The notes beneath the pieces were generated by a model. The model saw nothing but the letters and a program-made list of their open reading frames with translations, was not told the origin of the DNA and ran no database searches. Of a stretch of DNA of 64,000 nt, positions 17,277-25,800 are shown one piece after another. The position numbers and the translations under genes were made by a program. Origin of the DNA: Rhodovastum sp963804495. GTDB taxonomy: Bacteria; Pseudomonadota; Alphaproteobacteria; Acetobacterales; Acetobacteraceae. The stretch is taken from NCBI GenBank assembly GCA_963804495.1, contig CAWDQN010000009.1, positions 186,001 through 250,000 on the forward strand. Direction: 5' to 3'. Numbering within the stretch: position 1 is the stretch's first letter; each line of letters begins with the position of its first letter.

Positions 17277-18455
17277 CTAGGCGCTCTCGCCCTCGCAGCG
17301 GAACGGCGACAGCCTGGCCAGCTCGGCCATCTCCGCCTGTTTGTGCGCCCGCTCGTGGTCGAGGAAATCGGCCACCCCCCGGCGCAGTCCGGGATGGGCG
17401 ATCCAATGCGCCGACCAGGTCGGCTTCGGCAGGTAACCGCGCTGGATCTTGTGCTCGCCCTGCGCGCCCGCCTCGACCCGCGGCAAGCCGTGCGCAATGG
17501 CGAACTCGATGGCGCGGTAATAGCACAGCTCGAAATGCAGGAACGGATACTCGCCGAGGCAGCCCCAGTTGCGGCCGTACAGGGCCTCGTCGCCCAGCAG
17601 GTTCAGCGCCCCGGCCACAAACTGGCGCGGCGAGCGCGCCAGCATCAGCACCACCGAATCCCCCAGGCGTTCCCCCAGCAGCGAAAAGAACCGGCGGGTG
17701 AGGTAGGCCGAGCCCCATTTGCGGTCCACGGTCGAGGTATAGAAGTCGTAGAACGCATCCCACTCCCGCCGGCCGATATCGCCGCCGCGCAGGGTGACGT
17801 ATTCCAGGCCGCAATTCTGCGCCTCCCGCCGCTCGCGGCGGATGCTCTTGCGCTTGCGCGCGTTCAGGGCGGCCAGGAAAGCCTCGAACTCGGCATAGCC
17901 GGCGTTTTCCCAATGGTACTGCGTGCCCAGGCGCTGCAGCCAGCCGGCGGCGGCACATTCGTGCCAATCCTCCTCGGTGCAGAACGTGACATGCACGGAG
18001 GAATATCCGAGCGCCTGGCAGGCCTGCACCAGCCCGCCGGCAAGCGCCTGTTTTGCCGGGCCGCGTGCCAGCAGGCGTGGCCCAGGCACCGGGCTGAAAG
18101 GGCTCGCCACCTGCAGCTTCGGATAATAGCGCCCGCCGACGCGTTCCAGCGCCGCCGCCCAGCCATGGTCGAACACGTATTCGCCATAACTATGCGACTT
18201 CGCATACATCGGCGCGACCGCGACCAGCCTCCCCGCCGCGTCGCGCAACGCCGCGTGCTGCGGCAGCCAGCCGGTGCGGGCGCTGGCCGAACCGCTGTCT
18301 TCCACCGAAGATAGAAAACCGAACGAGACAAACGGATTGCCCCCGCCGGCACATGCATCCCATTCGGCGGCGGAGATCTCGCCGATGGCCTGGTGCAGGG
18401 TCAGCGTGAGGGAGGATGATCCGTCCGGCATGCCCCCCAAAGTGGGGCCGGACAA
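17277..18455 (-). CDS. DUF482 / FemAB-like GNAT acetyltransferase-fold protein
   Basis: A 392-residue protein of the COG3146 (DUF482) family. Family features are NPFVSFGFLSSVEDSGS near the N-terminus, AVAPMYAKSHSYGEYVFDHGWA, RKRKSIRRERREA, FYDFYTSTVDRKWGSAYLTR and AGAQGEHKIQRGYLPKPTWSAHWI. It has two GNAT-like halves as in FemAB peptidyltransferases, so it probably acylates an amino group; the substrate is not known. The start codon lies 3 bases after the RidA stop; a second ATG at 18431 is possible. Co-transcription with RidA is common in alphaproteobacteria. Confidence 0.85.
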   Translation of the reverse strand: MSGPTLGGMPDGSSSLTLTLHQAIGEISAAEWDACAGGGNPFVSFGFLSSVEDSGSASARTGWLPQHAALRDAAGRLVAVAPMYAKSHSYGEYVFDHGWAAALERVGGRYYPKLQVASPFSPVPGPRLLARGPAKQALAGGLVQACQALGYSSVHVTFCTEEDWHECAAAGWLQRLGTQYHWENAGYAEFEAFLAALNARKRKSIRRERREAQNCGLEYVTLRGGDIGRREWDAFYDFYTSTVDRKWGSAYLTRRFFSLLGERLGDSVVLMLARSPRQFVAGALNLLGDEALYGRNWGCLGEYPFLHFELCYYRAIEFAIAHGLPRVEAGAQGEHKIQRGYLPKPTWSAHWIAHPGLRRGVADFLDHERAHKQAEMAELARLSPFRCEGESA

Positions 18456-18458
18456 TCG

Positions 18459-18926
18459 TTAGGCAATGCGGAAGATGCCGTCCACTTCCACCGCCGCGTC
18501 GGCCGGCAACGAGGGCACGCCAATGGTGGTGCGGGCATGCCGCCCGGCCGCGCCGAACACCGCGACGGCGAGATCGGAGGCGCCGTTCATCACCTGGGCG
18601 TGCTGGGTGAAACTGGACGGCGCGGCGATGAAGCCGCCGAGGCGCACCACCTGCAGCACCTGGTCGAGGTCGCCACCGGCGGCGGATTTGAGATGCACCA
18701 GGACATTGATGAAGCATAAGCGCGCGGCCTGTTGCCCCTGTTCGATGCTCAGTCCCTCGCCAACCTTGCCGGTCACGGCGATCTTGCCGTCCACCGCCGG
18801 GATCTGGCCGCTGACGAACACCAGATCGCCGCTGCGCACGAAGGGCACGTAGGTGGCGATCGGCGCCATCGGGCTGGGCAGGGTGATGCCGAGTTCCCGC
18901 AGTTTCTTTTCGATCTCGCCGGCCAT
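18459..18926 (-). CDS. RidA family protein
   Basis: A 155-residue YjgF/YER057c/UK114-fold protein of the longer RidA subfamily (GDLVFVSGQIP, RLCFINVLVHLKSAAGGDLDQV, RLGGFIAA, ARTTIGVPSLPADAAVEVDGIF). The Arg in GRHARTTIGVP corresponds to the conserved substrate-binding Arg of RidA, which hydrolyses reactive enamine/imine intermediates. It is the first gene of a four-gene operon on the minus strand. Confidence 0.9.
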   Translation of the reverse strand: MAGEIEKKLRELGITLPSPMAPIATYVPFVRSGDLVFVSGQIPAVDGKIAVTGKVGEGLSIEQGQQAARLCFINVLVHLKSAAGGDLDQVLQVVRLGGFIAAPSSFTQHAQVMNGASDLAVAVFGAAGRHARTTIGVPSLPADAAVEVDGIFRIA

Positions 18927-18950
18927 CGGTTTGTTCCTTTTGCGTGCCTT

Positions 18951-20453
18951 TTACGTGCCGACCACGCGCAGGGCGCGGCGGCGGATGCGGGGGCCGTCGT
19001 CCTGCGGCAGGTCGAGCGGCAGCAGCGGGGCCCGGTCGCGCGCGCCGGCACCGAGCGTGTCCATCTCCTCCTCCTCGGCCTCCGGGATGTCGGTCCCGCC
19101 CAGGTAGTTGGCCGCGAGGTTGCGGAACATATAATCCAGCAGGCTGGTTGCGCGCGCCACCGCCGGATCGCCCTCCACGCTGCCGGCCGGGCCGAATCGG
19201 GTGAAGGTGAAGGCTTCGACGAATTCGGCCAGCGGCACGCCATGCTGCAGGCCGAGGCTGACGGCGATGGCGAAACTGTCCATTAGGCCGCGGAAGGCCG
19301 CGCCTTCCTTGTGCAGGCCGACGAAAATCTCGCCGAGTTGACCATCCGCGTATTCGCCGGTGCGCAGGAACAGCTTGTGCCCGCCGATCGCTGCCTTCTG
19401 GGTGTAGCCGGTGCGCCGGGCCGGCAGGTCGCGCCGCGCCTGCCGTGGTTTCGGCGCCGGCATCGCAACCGGGCGGGCAGGGAGCACATGCACGAACGGC
19501 GCCGCGGCGGCGTGCATGGCGGCTTGCGCCGCCGGAGAGACGACCGGGAACAGCGTCTGCCCGGCGAGTGCAGCCGCCAACGCCGCCTCGGCCGTGAGAC
19601 CGCGCGCCACCAGGGCTGACCTTGCGGTGCGCGTCAACGCGCCGGTGTCGTCAATGGGGGCGAAGGCGGGGGCGAGGCCGCCGGTTTCCACCCCAAGCAG
19701 CGCCTCGGCGGGGCCGGGGGCGGTGATGGCGGTGGTGGCAAGATGGCGAAGTCCGGCCGCCTCGGAGGTTGCCTGCAATGCGGCGCGGGCGGCGCCGGTC
19801 AGGCCCGGCACCGGGCTTGCTTCGGGCACCGCGGCGGTGATGCGGGCGGCCGGGGCGATGCTGCCGAAGCGCTCGGCCAGCGCGGCGGAGGTGGCGTCGG
19901 CGCGGCCGCGCAGCAGGGCGGCCAGCGCACCGGCCACGGCGCGGGCCAGCGCGCTGTCGTAGGGCAGGCCAAGGGCGGCCAGCAGTCCGGCGAGATCGGC
20001 GATGCCAACGGCGATCCGCTCCGCCGCCGGCGCGTGCAGCGCCAGCGCCAGCGCCGCCGTGTCCACCGCGGCGATGAATGCGGCCAGATCGAAGCCCTGG
20101 CCCGGCTCGTGAAACGCCGCCAGATTGAGCACGAAACCGGCCGGGCCGGGCTCGTCGCGCCAAATCGGGGCGGTCGGCGCGCCGCGCCGGGACAGCAGCA
20201 GCGCATGCAGCTTGGCCGTCAGCTGCGTGTCCATCCCCGCGCTGCTGGCGCGCGCGCCGAGCCGGCTGATCCAGGCCTCTGCCGCGGTGTCGAGCGAGGC
20301 GCGGCCGCTGCCCGGCGCCAGGGCTGCGAGAGCGGCGGCGGCGCGGTCGTCCCAGCCGACCGGCAGTGTGACCTGGCGGGCCGGCATGTCGGGATCGGGC
20401 GCGGCGGCGGCCTTGCGCATCCGCACCCCGTGCCAGGGTTTGGGCATGTTCAT
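18951..20453 (-). CDS. TSCPD domain protein, stand-alone paralogue of the B12-dependent ribonucleotide reductase tail
   Basis: A 500-residue protein. Residues ~365-475 are strongly like the C-terminus of class II ribonucleotide reductase (NrdJ): RRDLPARRTGYTQKA, IGGHKLFLRTGEY, GEIFVGLHKEGAAFRGLMDSFAI and SLGLQHGVPLAEFVEAFTFTRFGPAG. The preceding ~340 residues are Ala-rich and only faintly resemble an NrdJ body; none of the radical-site, B12-binding or active-site cysteine motifs is present. It cannot be a reductase by itself. A regulatory or assembly role with a separate NrdJ is possible. The start at 20453 was chosen over the open frame to 20888, which overlaps the NDUFA12 gene on the other strand. 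It is upstream of, and codirectional with, RidA (24-base gap). Confidence 0.75.
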   Translation of the reverse strand: MNMPKPWHGVRMRKAAAAPDPDMPARQVTLPVGWDDRAAAALAALAPGSGRASLDTAAEAWISRLGARASSAGMDTQLTAKLHALLLSRRGAPTAPIWRDEPGPAGFVLNLAAFHEPGQGFDLAAFIAAVDTAALALALHAPAAERIAVGIADLAGLLAALGLPYDSALARAVAGALAALLRGRADATSAALAERFGSIAPAARITAAVPEASPVPGLTGAARAALQATSEAAGLRHLATTAITAPGPAEALLGVETGGLAPAFAPIDDTGALTRTARSALVARGLTAEAALAAALAGQTLFPVVSPAAQAAMHAAAAPFVHVLPARPVAMPAPKPRQARRDLPARRTGYTQKAAIGGHKLFLRTGEYADGQLGEIFVGLHKEGAAFRGLMDSFAIAVSLGLQHGVPLAEFVEAFTFTRFGPAGSVEGDPAVARATSLLDYMFRNLAANYLGGTDIPEAEEEEMDTLGAGARDRAPLLPLDLPQDDGPRIRRRALRVVGT

Positions 20454-20597
20454 GGCGGCGATGGTAAGGCCGGCCGGGGCGACTCCGGAAGCAGCATTTT
20501 GGGGGTGGCGGGGCCGGAGGCCACAGAATGCTGTGGATATCGCGCCGCGCTCCGCGCGGCATGGACCGATCGCGGGGTTCGCCCTATACGGTTGCGC

Positions 20598-20954
20598 ATG
20601 AGCATCGGCACCCTCCTGTTTACCTGGCTGAACGGCACCCGCGTCGGGACCGACGGCAGCGGCAATGTCTATTACCAGGAGCGGCGGGAACCGGCCGGCC
20701 GGCGGCGGCGGCGCTGGGTGCTGTACCGGCGCGGTCCGGTCGAGGCGTCGCGGGTGCCGCCCGAATGGCACGCCTGGCTGCACTACACCACCGAGGCGCC
20801 GCTGCAGGACACCGCGCGGCGCCCGTGGGAGAAGCCGCACCAGCCCAACCGGACCGGCACGCCGTTCGGCTACCGCCCGGCCGGGCATGACTACGCCGGC
20901 GGCAAGCGCGCGCGCGCCACCGGCGATTACGAGCCGTGGACGCCGGGCAGCTGA
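20598..20954 (+). CDS. NADH:ubiquinone oxidoreductase NDUFA12 family protein
   Basis: A 118-residue homologue of the mitochondrial complex I accessory subunit NDUFA12 (B17.2). Family features are LFTWLNGTRVGTDGSGNVYY, RRWVLYRRGPVEASRVPPEWHAWLHY, PPW-like RPWEKPHQPNRTGT and YEPWTP at the end. This subunit is found only in alphaproteobacteria and mitochondria and helps complete assembly of complex I. It begins an operon with mlaD, a 72-residue protein and a DUF2155 gene, which is the usual alphaproteobacterial order. Confidence 0.93.
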   Translation: MSIGTLLFTWLNGTRVGTDGSGNVYYQERREPAGRRRRRWVLYRRGPVEASRVPPEWHAWLHYTTEAPLQDTARRPWEKPHQPNRTGTPFGYRPAGHDYAGGKRARATGDYEPWTPGS

Positions 20955-20968
20955 GCGGGGCGAAGTTC

Positions 20969-21451
20969 ATGGCGCAACGCAGCCTGGCCGAAACCCTCAC
21001 TGGCGCGGTGGTGCTGGTGGTGGCCATGGGCTTCCTCGGCTACGCGGTGGCGAATACCGGGCGCACGCCGGTGAGCGGCTATGCCCTGCACGCCAGGTTC
21101 GACCGGATCGACGGGCTGGCGGTGGGGGCCGACGTGCGGGTGGCGGGGGTGAAGGTGGGCAGCGTGATGTCGGCCCGGGTCGATCCGCAGACCTTCCAGG
21201 CCGACGTGGTGTTCACGGTGCAGACCGCCATGAAGCTGCCGCGCGACACCAGCGCGGAGATCACCAGCGACGGGCTGCTGAGCGGCAAATACCTTTCGCT
21301 GGTGCCCGGCGGCGACGAGAAGGTTCTGGCCCCTGGCGGCACGGTGACCATCACCCAGTCCGCCATCAGCCTGGAGCAGTTGCTCGGCAAGTTCATCTTC
21401 AGCGTGACCAACCTCGCCGGCCAGCAGAAGGGGTCGGAGGCGCCGAAGTGA
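20969..21451 (+). CDS. mlaD: outer-membrane lipid asymmetry protein MlaD
   Basis: A 160-residue MCE-domain protein with one N-terminal membrane anchor (residues ~8-29) and the single MCE domain of MlaD (YALHARFDRIDGLAVGADVRVAGVKVGSV, PRDTSAEITSDGLLSGKYLSLVPGGDE). MlaD hexamers link the MlaFEB phospholipid transporter to periplasmic MlaC. The other mla genes are not in this window. The ATG at 20969 is 15 bases after the NDUFA12 stop; its stop overlaps the next start (GTGA). Confidence 0.9.
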   Translation: MAQRSLAETLTGAVVLVVAMGFLGYAVANTGRTPVSGYALHARFDRIDGLAVGADVRVAGVKVGSVMSARVDPQTFQADVVFTVQTAMKLPRDTSAEITSDGLLSGKYLSLVPGGDEKVLAPGGTVTITQSAISLEQLLGKFIFSVTNLAGQQKGSEAPK

Positions 21452-21666
21452 TCGCGCCGCCATTGCGCTGGCCGCAGGCCGACGGCTCGCCGGTATCGTG
21501 CCGGGAGAAGCTGAAGACGCTGGCGGAAAACCACGCCGAACTGGCGGAAATCATGCAGGACGCTTTCGAGGACGCGGTGCTGATGGGCGTGGACGAGCAG
21601 GCCATGCGCGCTATCCTGACCGACATGGTGCAATCGCTGCGCAGTCCGAAGCGGGCCGCCGTATGA
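21448..21666 (+). CDS. small conserved protein of the NDUFA12-mlaD operon
   Basis: A 72-residue, mostly helical, soluble protein starting at a GTG that overlaps the mlaD stop (GTGA) and ending in an ATGA overlap with the DUF2155 gene. The central part (REKLKTLAENHAELAEIMQ) is acidic and amphipathic. No function is known. The overlaps at both ends strongly suggest a real, co-translated gene. Confidence 0.75.
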   Translation: MIAPPLRWPQADGSPVSCREKLKTLAENHAELAEIMQDAFEDAVLMGVDEQAMRAILTDMVQSLRSPKRAAV

Positions 21667-22229
21667 CGCCCCGCCGCAAGACCTCATGCGCCGCGCTGCT
21701 TGTTGCGGCGTTGGCCGCGGGCGTGCCGGTGGCACCCGCACAGGCGCAAGGCTTATCGGCCTTCCCGCCCGCCGCGCCGCGGGAGCCCTTCGTGCCGCCG
21801 CTGGATGCGTTTCCTCCTGAGGCTCCTTCCCCGGGGCAGCCGCTCCCCGCACAGCCGTCCCCCGAACAGCCAGGCCCTGGGGGGCAGGCGGCGCCTGTGC
21901 AGGCGGCGCCGCCGAGCGCGCCCGATATCTGGAAGGCCGCGTCGGGAGTCGATCTGGTCGGGCTGGACAAGGTGTCGGGCCGCACGACGCCGCTGAGCGG
22001 GCGGACCGGACAGGAGCTGCATTTCGGCACGCTGACGGTGGTGGCGCGGGCCTGCGTGGTACGGCCACCCGTGGTGGCTCCCGATGCGGCCGCCTTCCTG
22101 GAAATCACCGATATGCGAACCGGCAGCAAGCCGTTCCGCGCCTGGATGCTGCTGTCGGAGCCGGCGGTGTCGGTTTTCGAGCACCCGGTCTACGATATCC
22201 GGTTCATGGGCTGCCGCGCGGGGTCGTGA
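21663..22229 (+). CDS. secreted DUF2155 domain protein
   Basis: A 188-residue protein: signal peptide (~1-28, cleavage near AQA-QG), a Pro-rich linker (~29-85) and a C-terminal DUF2155 domain (LDKVSGRTTPLSGRTGQELHFGTLTVVARACVVRPP...PFRAWMLLSEPAVSVFEHPVYDIRFMGC, read in pieces). DUF2155 proteins are periplasmic, found in alphaproteobacteria and often beside mlaD and NDUFA12. Two cysteines could be disulphide-bonded. Confidence 0.88.
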   Translation: MTPRRKTSCAALLVAALAAGVPVAPAQAQGLSAFPPAAPREPFVPPLDAFPPEAPSPGQPLPAQPSPEQPGPGGQAAPVQAAPPSAPDIWKAASGVDLVGLDKVSGRTTPLSGRTGQELHFGTLTVVARACVVRPPVVAPDAAAFLEITDMRTGSKPFRAWMLLSEPAVSVFEHPVYDIRFMGCRAGS

Positions 22230-22244
22230 CGGCCGCCACCGTCA
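22225..22244. terminator. shared hairpin at the convergent DUF2155/OsmC ends
   Basis: GTGACGG pairs with CCGTCAC across a 6-base loop. It overlaps both stop codons of the convergent genes and could end transcription from either side, though there is no T-run. Confidence 0.4.
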
Positions 22245-22679
22245 CGGCTCCTCCAGCGTCGCATCCAGCGTGATGTCGGCGTTCAGCACCTTGGAGACCG
22301 GGCATCCGGCCTTGGCCTTGGCGGCGATGTCGGCGAATGTTGCCGTGTCGATGCCCGGCACCTTGGCCCGCAGATCCAGGTGTACCGCGGCGATCTTCCA
22401 GCCCTCGCCCTCCTGTTCCATGGTCAGCCGGGCGTCGGTGTGGATGCTGTCCGGCGTGTAGCCGTCGCCGCCGAGCAGGAAGGCCAGCGCCATGCTGAAG
22501 CAACCGGCATGCGCGGCGGCGATCAGTTCTTCCGGGTTGGTGCCGCCGCCGTCGCCGAAGCGGGCATGGAAGGAATAGGGCGTGTCCTTCAGGGTAGCGC
22601 TCTGGGTGGTCAGCGTGCCGCTGCCGCTCTTGCCGGCGCCGTGCCAGGCGGCGCTTGCGTGGCGCTTGATGGTTGCCAT
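22242..22679 (-). CDS. OsmC family peroxidase
   Basis: A 145-residue OsmC-subfamily protein. The two redox cysteines are present in NPEELIAAAHAGCFSMAL and KAGCPVSKVL. It reduces organic hydroperoxides in the cytoplasm. The ATG at 22679 is supported by AGGGA nine bases upstream; the longer frame to 22721 adds only an unlikely extension. Confidence 0.93.
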   Translation of the reverse strand: MATIKRHASAAWHGAGKSGSGTLTTQSATLKDTPYSFHARFGDGGGTNPEELIAAAHAGCFSMALAFLLGGDGYTPDSIHTDARLTMEQEGEGWKIAAVHLDLRAKVPGIDTATFADIAAKAKAGCPVSKVLNADITLDATLEEP

Positions 22680-22728
22680 GGATGTTTCCCTTTCGGTTGT
22701 TGGCTGGCGGGAGCTTGGCATGCTGGGG

Positions 22729-22768
22729 AAAAGGAAGGAAGGCCAGGGCAGAGCCAGGGCCTTCCTGT
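22729..22768 (-). repeat. short hairpin related to the dispersed element (copy H)
   Basis: GGAAGGCC and GGGCCTTCC (22736-22764) flank a core with AGGGCAGAGCC. It shares the GGAAGGCCAGGG edge of the longer elements but has lost the second stem-loop. It lies upstream of the OsmC gene. Confidence 0.55.
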
Positions 22769-22792
22769 CAGCTCGTAACGAAGCGGTGAGGT

Positions 22793-22852
22793 GAGAGCAA
22801 CATCGGCCAAACTGGCGCCAGCCCGCCGATGAAGGTGCTCAATTAAACAAAG
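22793..22852 (+). repeat. family II hairpin repeat, copy 1
   Basis: About 60 bases. GAGCA...ATCGGCC on the left pairs with GGC.GAT...TGCTC on the right, followed by AATTAAACAAAG. A clearly related sequence, with the same ATCGGCCA.ACTGGCG loop start and AAAACAAAG tail, occurs at 37162-37220. Here it lies between the OsmC and RNase E genes, 25 bases from the end of rne. Confidence 0.8.
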
Positions 22853-22878
22853 GCGCTTCAGGTAAACAAAGGCGCTTT
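22843..22878 (+). repeat. 21-base-period direct repeat overlapping the rne stop codon
   Basis: TAAACAAAGGCGCTT occurs at 22843-22857 and again at 22864-22878. The second copy overlaps the first two bases of the rne stop (22877-22879). Confidence 0.7.
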
Positions 22879-25800
22879 AGGGCCGGCGCCACCAGCCGCG
22901 TTTGCGCTCGGTGCTCGGCATCTCGTCCTGGCCGATCACCAGTGGCTTCAGCGGCGCACCGACCAGCGGCTCCGGCCGCTCCGCGGCCGCTGTGGCCGGC
23001 TCGGGCTCCGGCGCCGGTTCGGGCGCTGGCGCCTCAACGACCTGCGCCGTCGGTTCGGCCGGGGACGTGGCTGCAATCTCGGCGGCCGGCTCGGGCGCCG
23101 CCGGCTCCGGTGTGGCCGGCTCTGGCGCGGGTGACTCCGGGGCGATGGCGTCCGGTACGACCGGCTCGGCCGCAAGCGGCTCCGCCGGCACGGCGTGCGT
23201 GACCGGCCGCACCTGCTCCTGCTGCTCGATCAGATCAAAAATATCGTAGGTCTGGCCACCGAACGGATCGGCCGGGGTGGGACCGGTCCACACCGGCAGC
23301 GGGGCGGTCTCTGCCAATTCAGCCGGGGCCTCGGTTTCATCGCGCCGCCGCCGCCGCCCGCCGCGCCGGCCGCGCCGGCGCCGCGCCTGCTCGCTTTCGT
23401 CGCCGCCGGCCGCCTCGTCCTCGGCGGCAACCGCCGGTTCGGACGATTCGCCAGGTCCGGTCGGTTGCAGCGCGTCCAGCGGTTCCGGCACCACCGGGAA
23501 GGCGCCAAGCGGGATCTCGGGCTGATCGGCCTCGTCCGCGAGCGACACTGTCTCGGCGCTCGACTCGTCGTCCTCGGCCTCGTCGGCGTCCTCGCCCGCA
23601 CCCTGCAAGCCGCCGGTTGCGGTGTCCCGTCCGCCGCGCCGCCGGCGGCGGCGGCGGCGGCGGCGGTTGCTTTCCTCGCGCGCCTCCGCCGCTTCCGGCG
23701 TCTCGGCCTTGGCAACCGCCTCAGGCACCTGGACCTCGTCGGCCTCCTCGATGAAATCCTCCGCCTCGGCCACATCGGCGGCGGGCGCCTCCAGCACGGG
23801 CGCGGAGGCGGCTGGCAAGATCGGCGCGGGCCGTTCGGACTCCGGCAATTGGGCCCGCAGGCGCTCGATGCGTACCTGCGGCGGCACCAGCTGCTCGTCG
23901 GCGGCGAACTGCACCCGCATGCCGGTGCGCGTCTCGATCTCGGCCAGCCGCTCGCGCTTGTGGTTCAGCACGTACATGATCACGGCGCTGGCCACGTAGA
24001 CCAGGATCAGGCTGGCGCGGCCCTTGGCGCCCTCGTCCTCGATGGCGCGCAGCACATGCAGGGCGCTGCTGTCGATGCTGCGGACATGGCCGAGCCCGCT
24101 GCAATGCGGACAGGCGATGAAGCTGGTCTCGGCCAGGCTGGGCCGCAGCCGCTGGCGGCTCATTTCCAACAGGCCGAAATGGCTGATATGGCCGACCTGG
24201 ATACGGGCGCGGTCGATCTTCAGCGCCTCCTTCAGGCGGCGCTCGACGGCGGCATTGTTCTTCTTCGCCTCCATGTCGATGAAGTCGATGACGATCAGCC
24301 CGGCCAGGTCGCGCAGGCGCAACTGGCGCGCCACCTCGTCGGCGGCTTCCAGGTTGGTGCGCAGCGCCGTTTCCTCGATGCCGCGCTCGCGGGTCGAGCG
24401 GCCGGAGTTCACATCGATCGCCACCAGCGCCTCGGCCTGGTTGATCACCAGGTACCCGCCGGATTTGAGCTGCACGGTGGGCGACAGCATGGCATCCAGC
24501 TGCGCCTCGACCTGGTATTTGCCGAACAGCGACTGGCCGTTGGGGTCGCGCCAGAGCTGCACCTTGCGGGCATGGCTCGGCATCAGCATGCGCATGAAAT
24601 CATGCGCGCCGCGCCAGCCGTCCTCGCCGTCGACGATGATCTCGTCGATATCGCGCGAGTAAACGTCGCGGATGGCGCGCTTGATCAGGCTGGCTTCCTC
24701 GTAGATCAGCGCAGGCGCCACCGAGCGCATCGTGTGGGTGCGGATGTCGTCCCACAGCCGCATCAGGTATTCGCAGTCGCGCCGTATTTCGGCCTTCGGC
24801 CGGTTGGCGCCGGCGGTGCGGACGATCAGCCCCATGCCTTGCGGAATTTCCAGCTCGGCGGTGATTTCCTTCAGCCGCTTGCGGTCGGCAGCCGAGGTGA
24901 TCTTGCGGGAGATGCCGCCGCCACGGGGCGAGTTGGGCATCAGCACGCAGAAGCGGCCGGCCAGTGAGATATAGCTGGTCAGCGCCGCGCCCTTGGTGCC
25001 GCGTTCTTCCTTGACCACCTGCACCAGCATGATCTGGCGGCGGCGGATGACTTCCTGGATGCGGTAGTTGCGCAGGAAACGGGCGGCGCGCCGCGAGCGC
25101 AGTTCGTCGGTGGTGTCGGATTCGCCGCCAATCGTCTCCGGCGGAGGCAGGTCGGGTGCCGGCTCGTCGGTTTCCTCGAACGTCTCGCGCACCACTTTGT
25201 CGAGGGCGCTGTCCGCCATCGGCGCGAATCCGCCGTCGTGGTCGGCGTCCGCAGGCAAACCGGCGGTGTCGGGATCGGGCTCACGATAGGCGATGTCGCC
25301 GTAGGTCACCTCGGTGGGGATGGCGGCGGCCTGGGCGCGGGGCGGCCGGGCGTCACCGCCGGGCGCCTCCGGGGCTTCCTCCGGCGCTGCCTCGGCGGGT
25401 TCCTCCCGGGGCAGCGCGCCGGGGGCGGTTGCGATCGGCGGCGGCGGTTCGGACGGGACGGCGGCGACCGCCGCGGCCTCCGCTGCAGGCGCGGCCGCGG
25501 CCGGCTCGGGCTCCTCTGCCAGGGCGGCGGCGGCAGAAGCAGGTCCAGAAACGGGTTCGTCCGCCGCCCCGCTTTCCCCGGTCAGGTCTTCCCCAACGCG
25601 ATCTTGCCCAACGCGATCTTCCCCGACGCGATCTTCCCCGACGCGATCTTCCCCAACGCGATCTTCCCCAACGCGATCTTCCCCGACGCGATCTTCCCTG
25701 GCCGGGTCTTGTCCGCTCAGGTCGGGCGCGCCCTGATCGGCTATGGGGGCGGCCTCGATGGCGATGATCCTGGGGGAAGCGCGCCCGTCGCGAGCCTGCC

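Noticed and set aside
23195..24967. Long plus-strand open frame opposite rne
   Set aside because: Shadow of the RNase E codons with no recognisable domain.
25560..25700. Tandem repeats in rne as a CRISPR array
   Set aside because: 15-base units abut with no spacers and encode in-frame VGEDR repeats.
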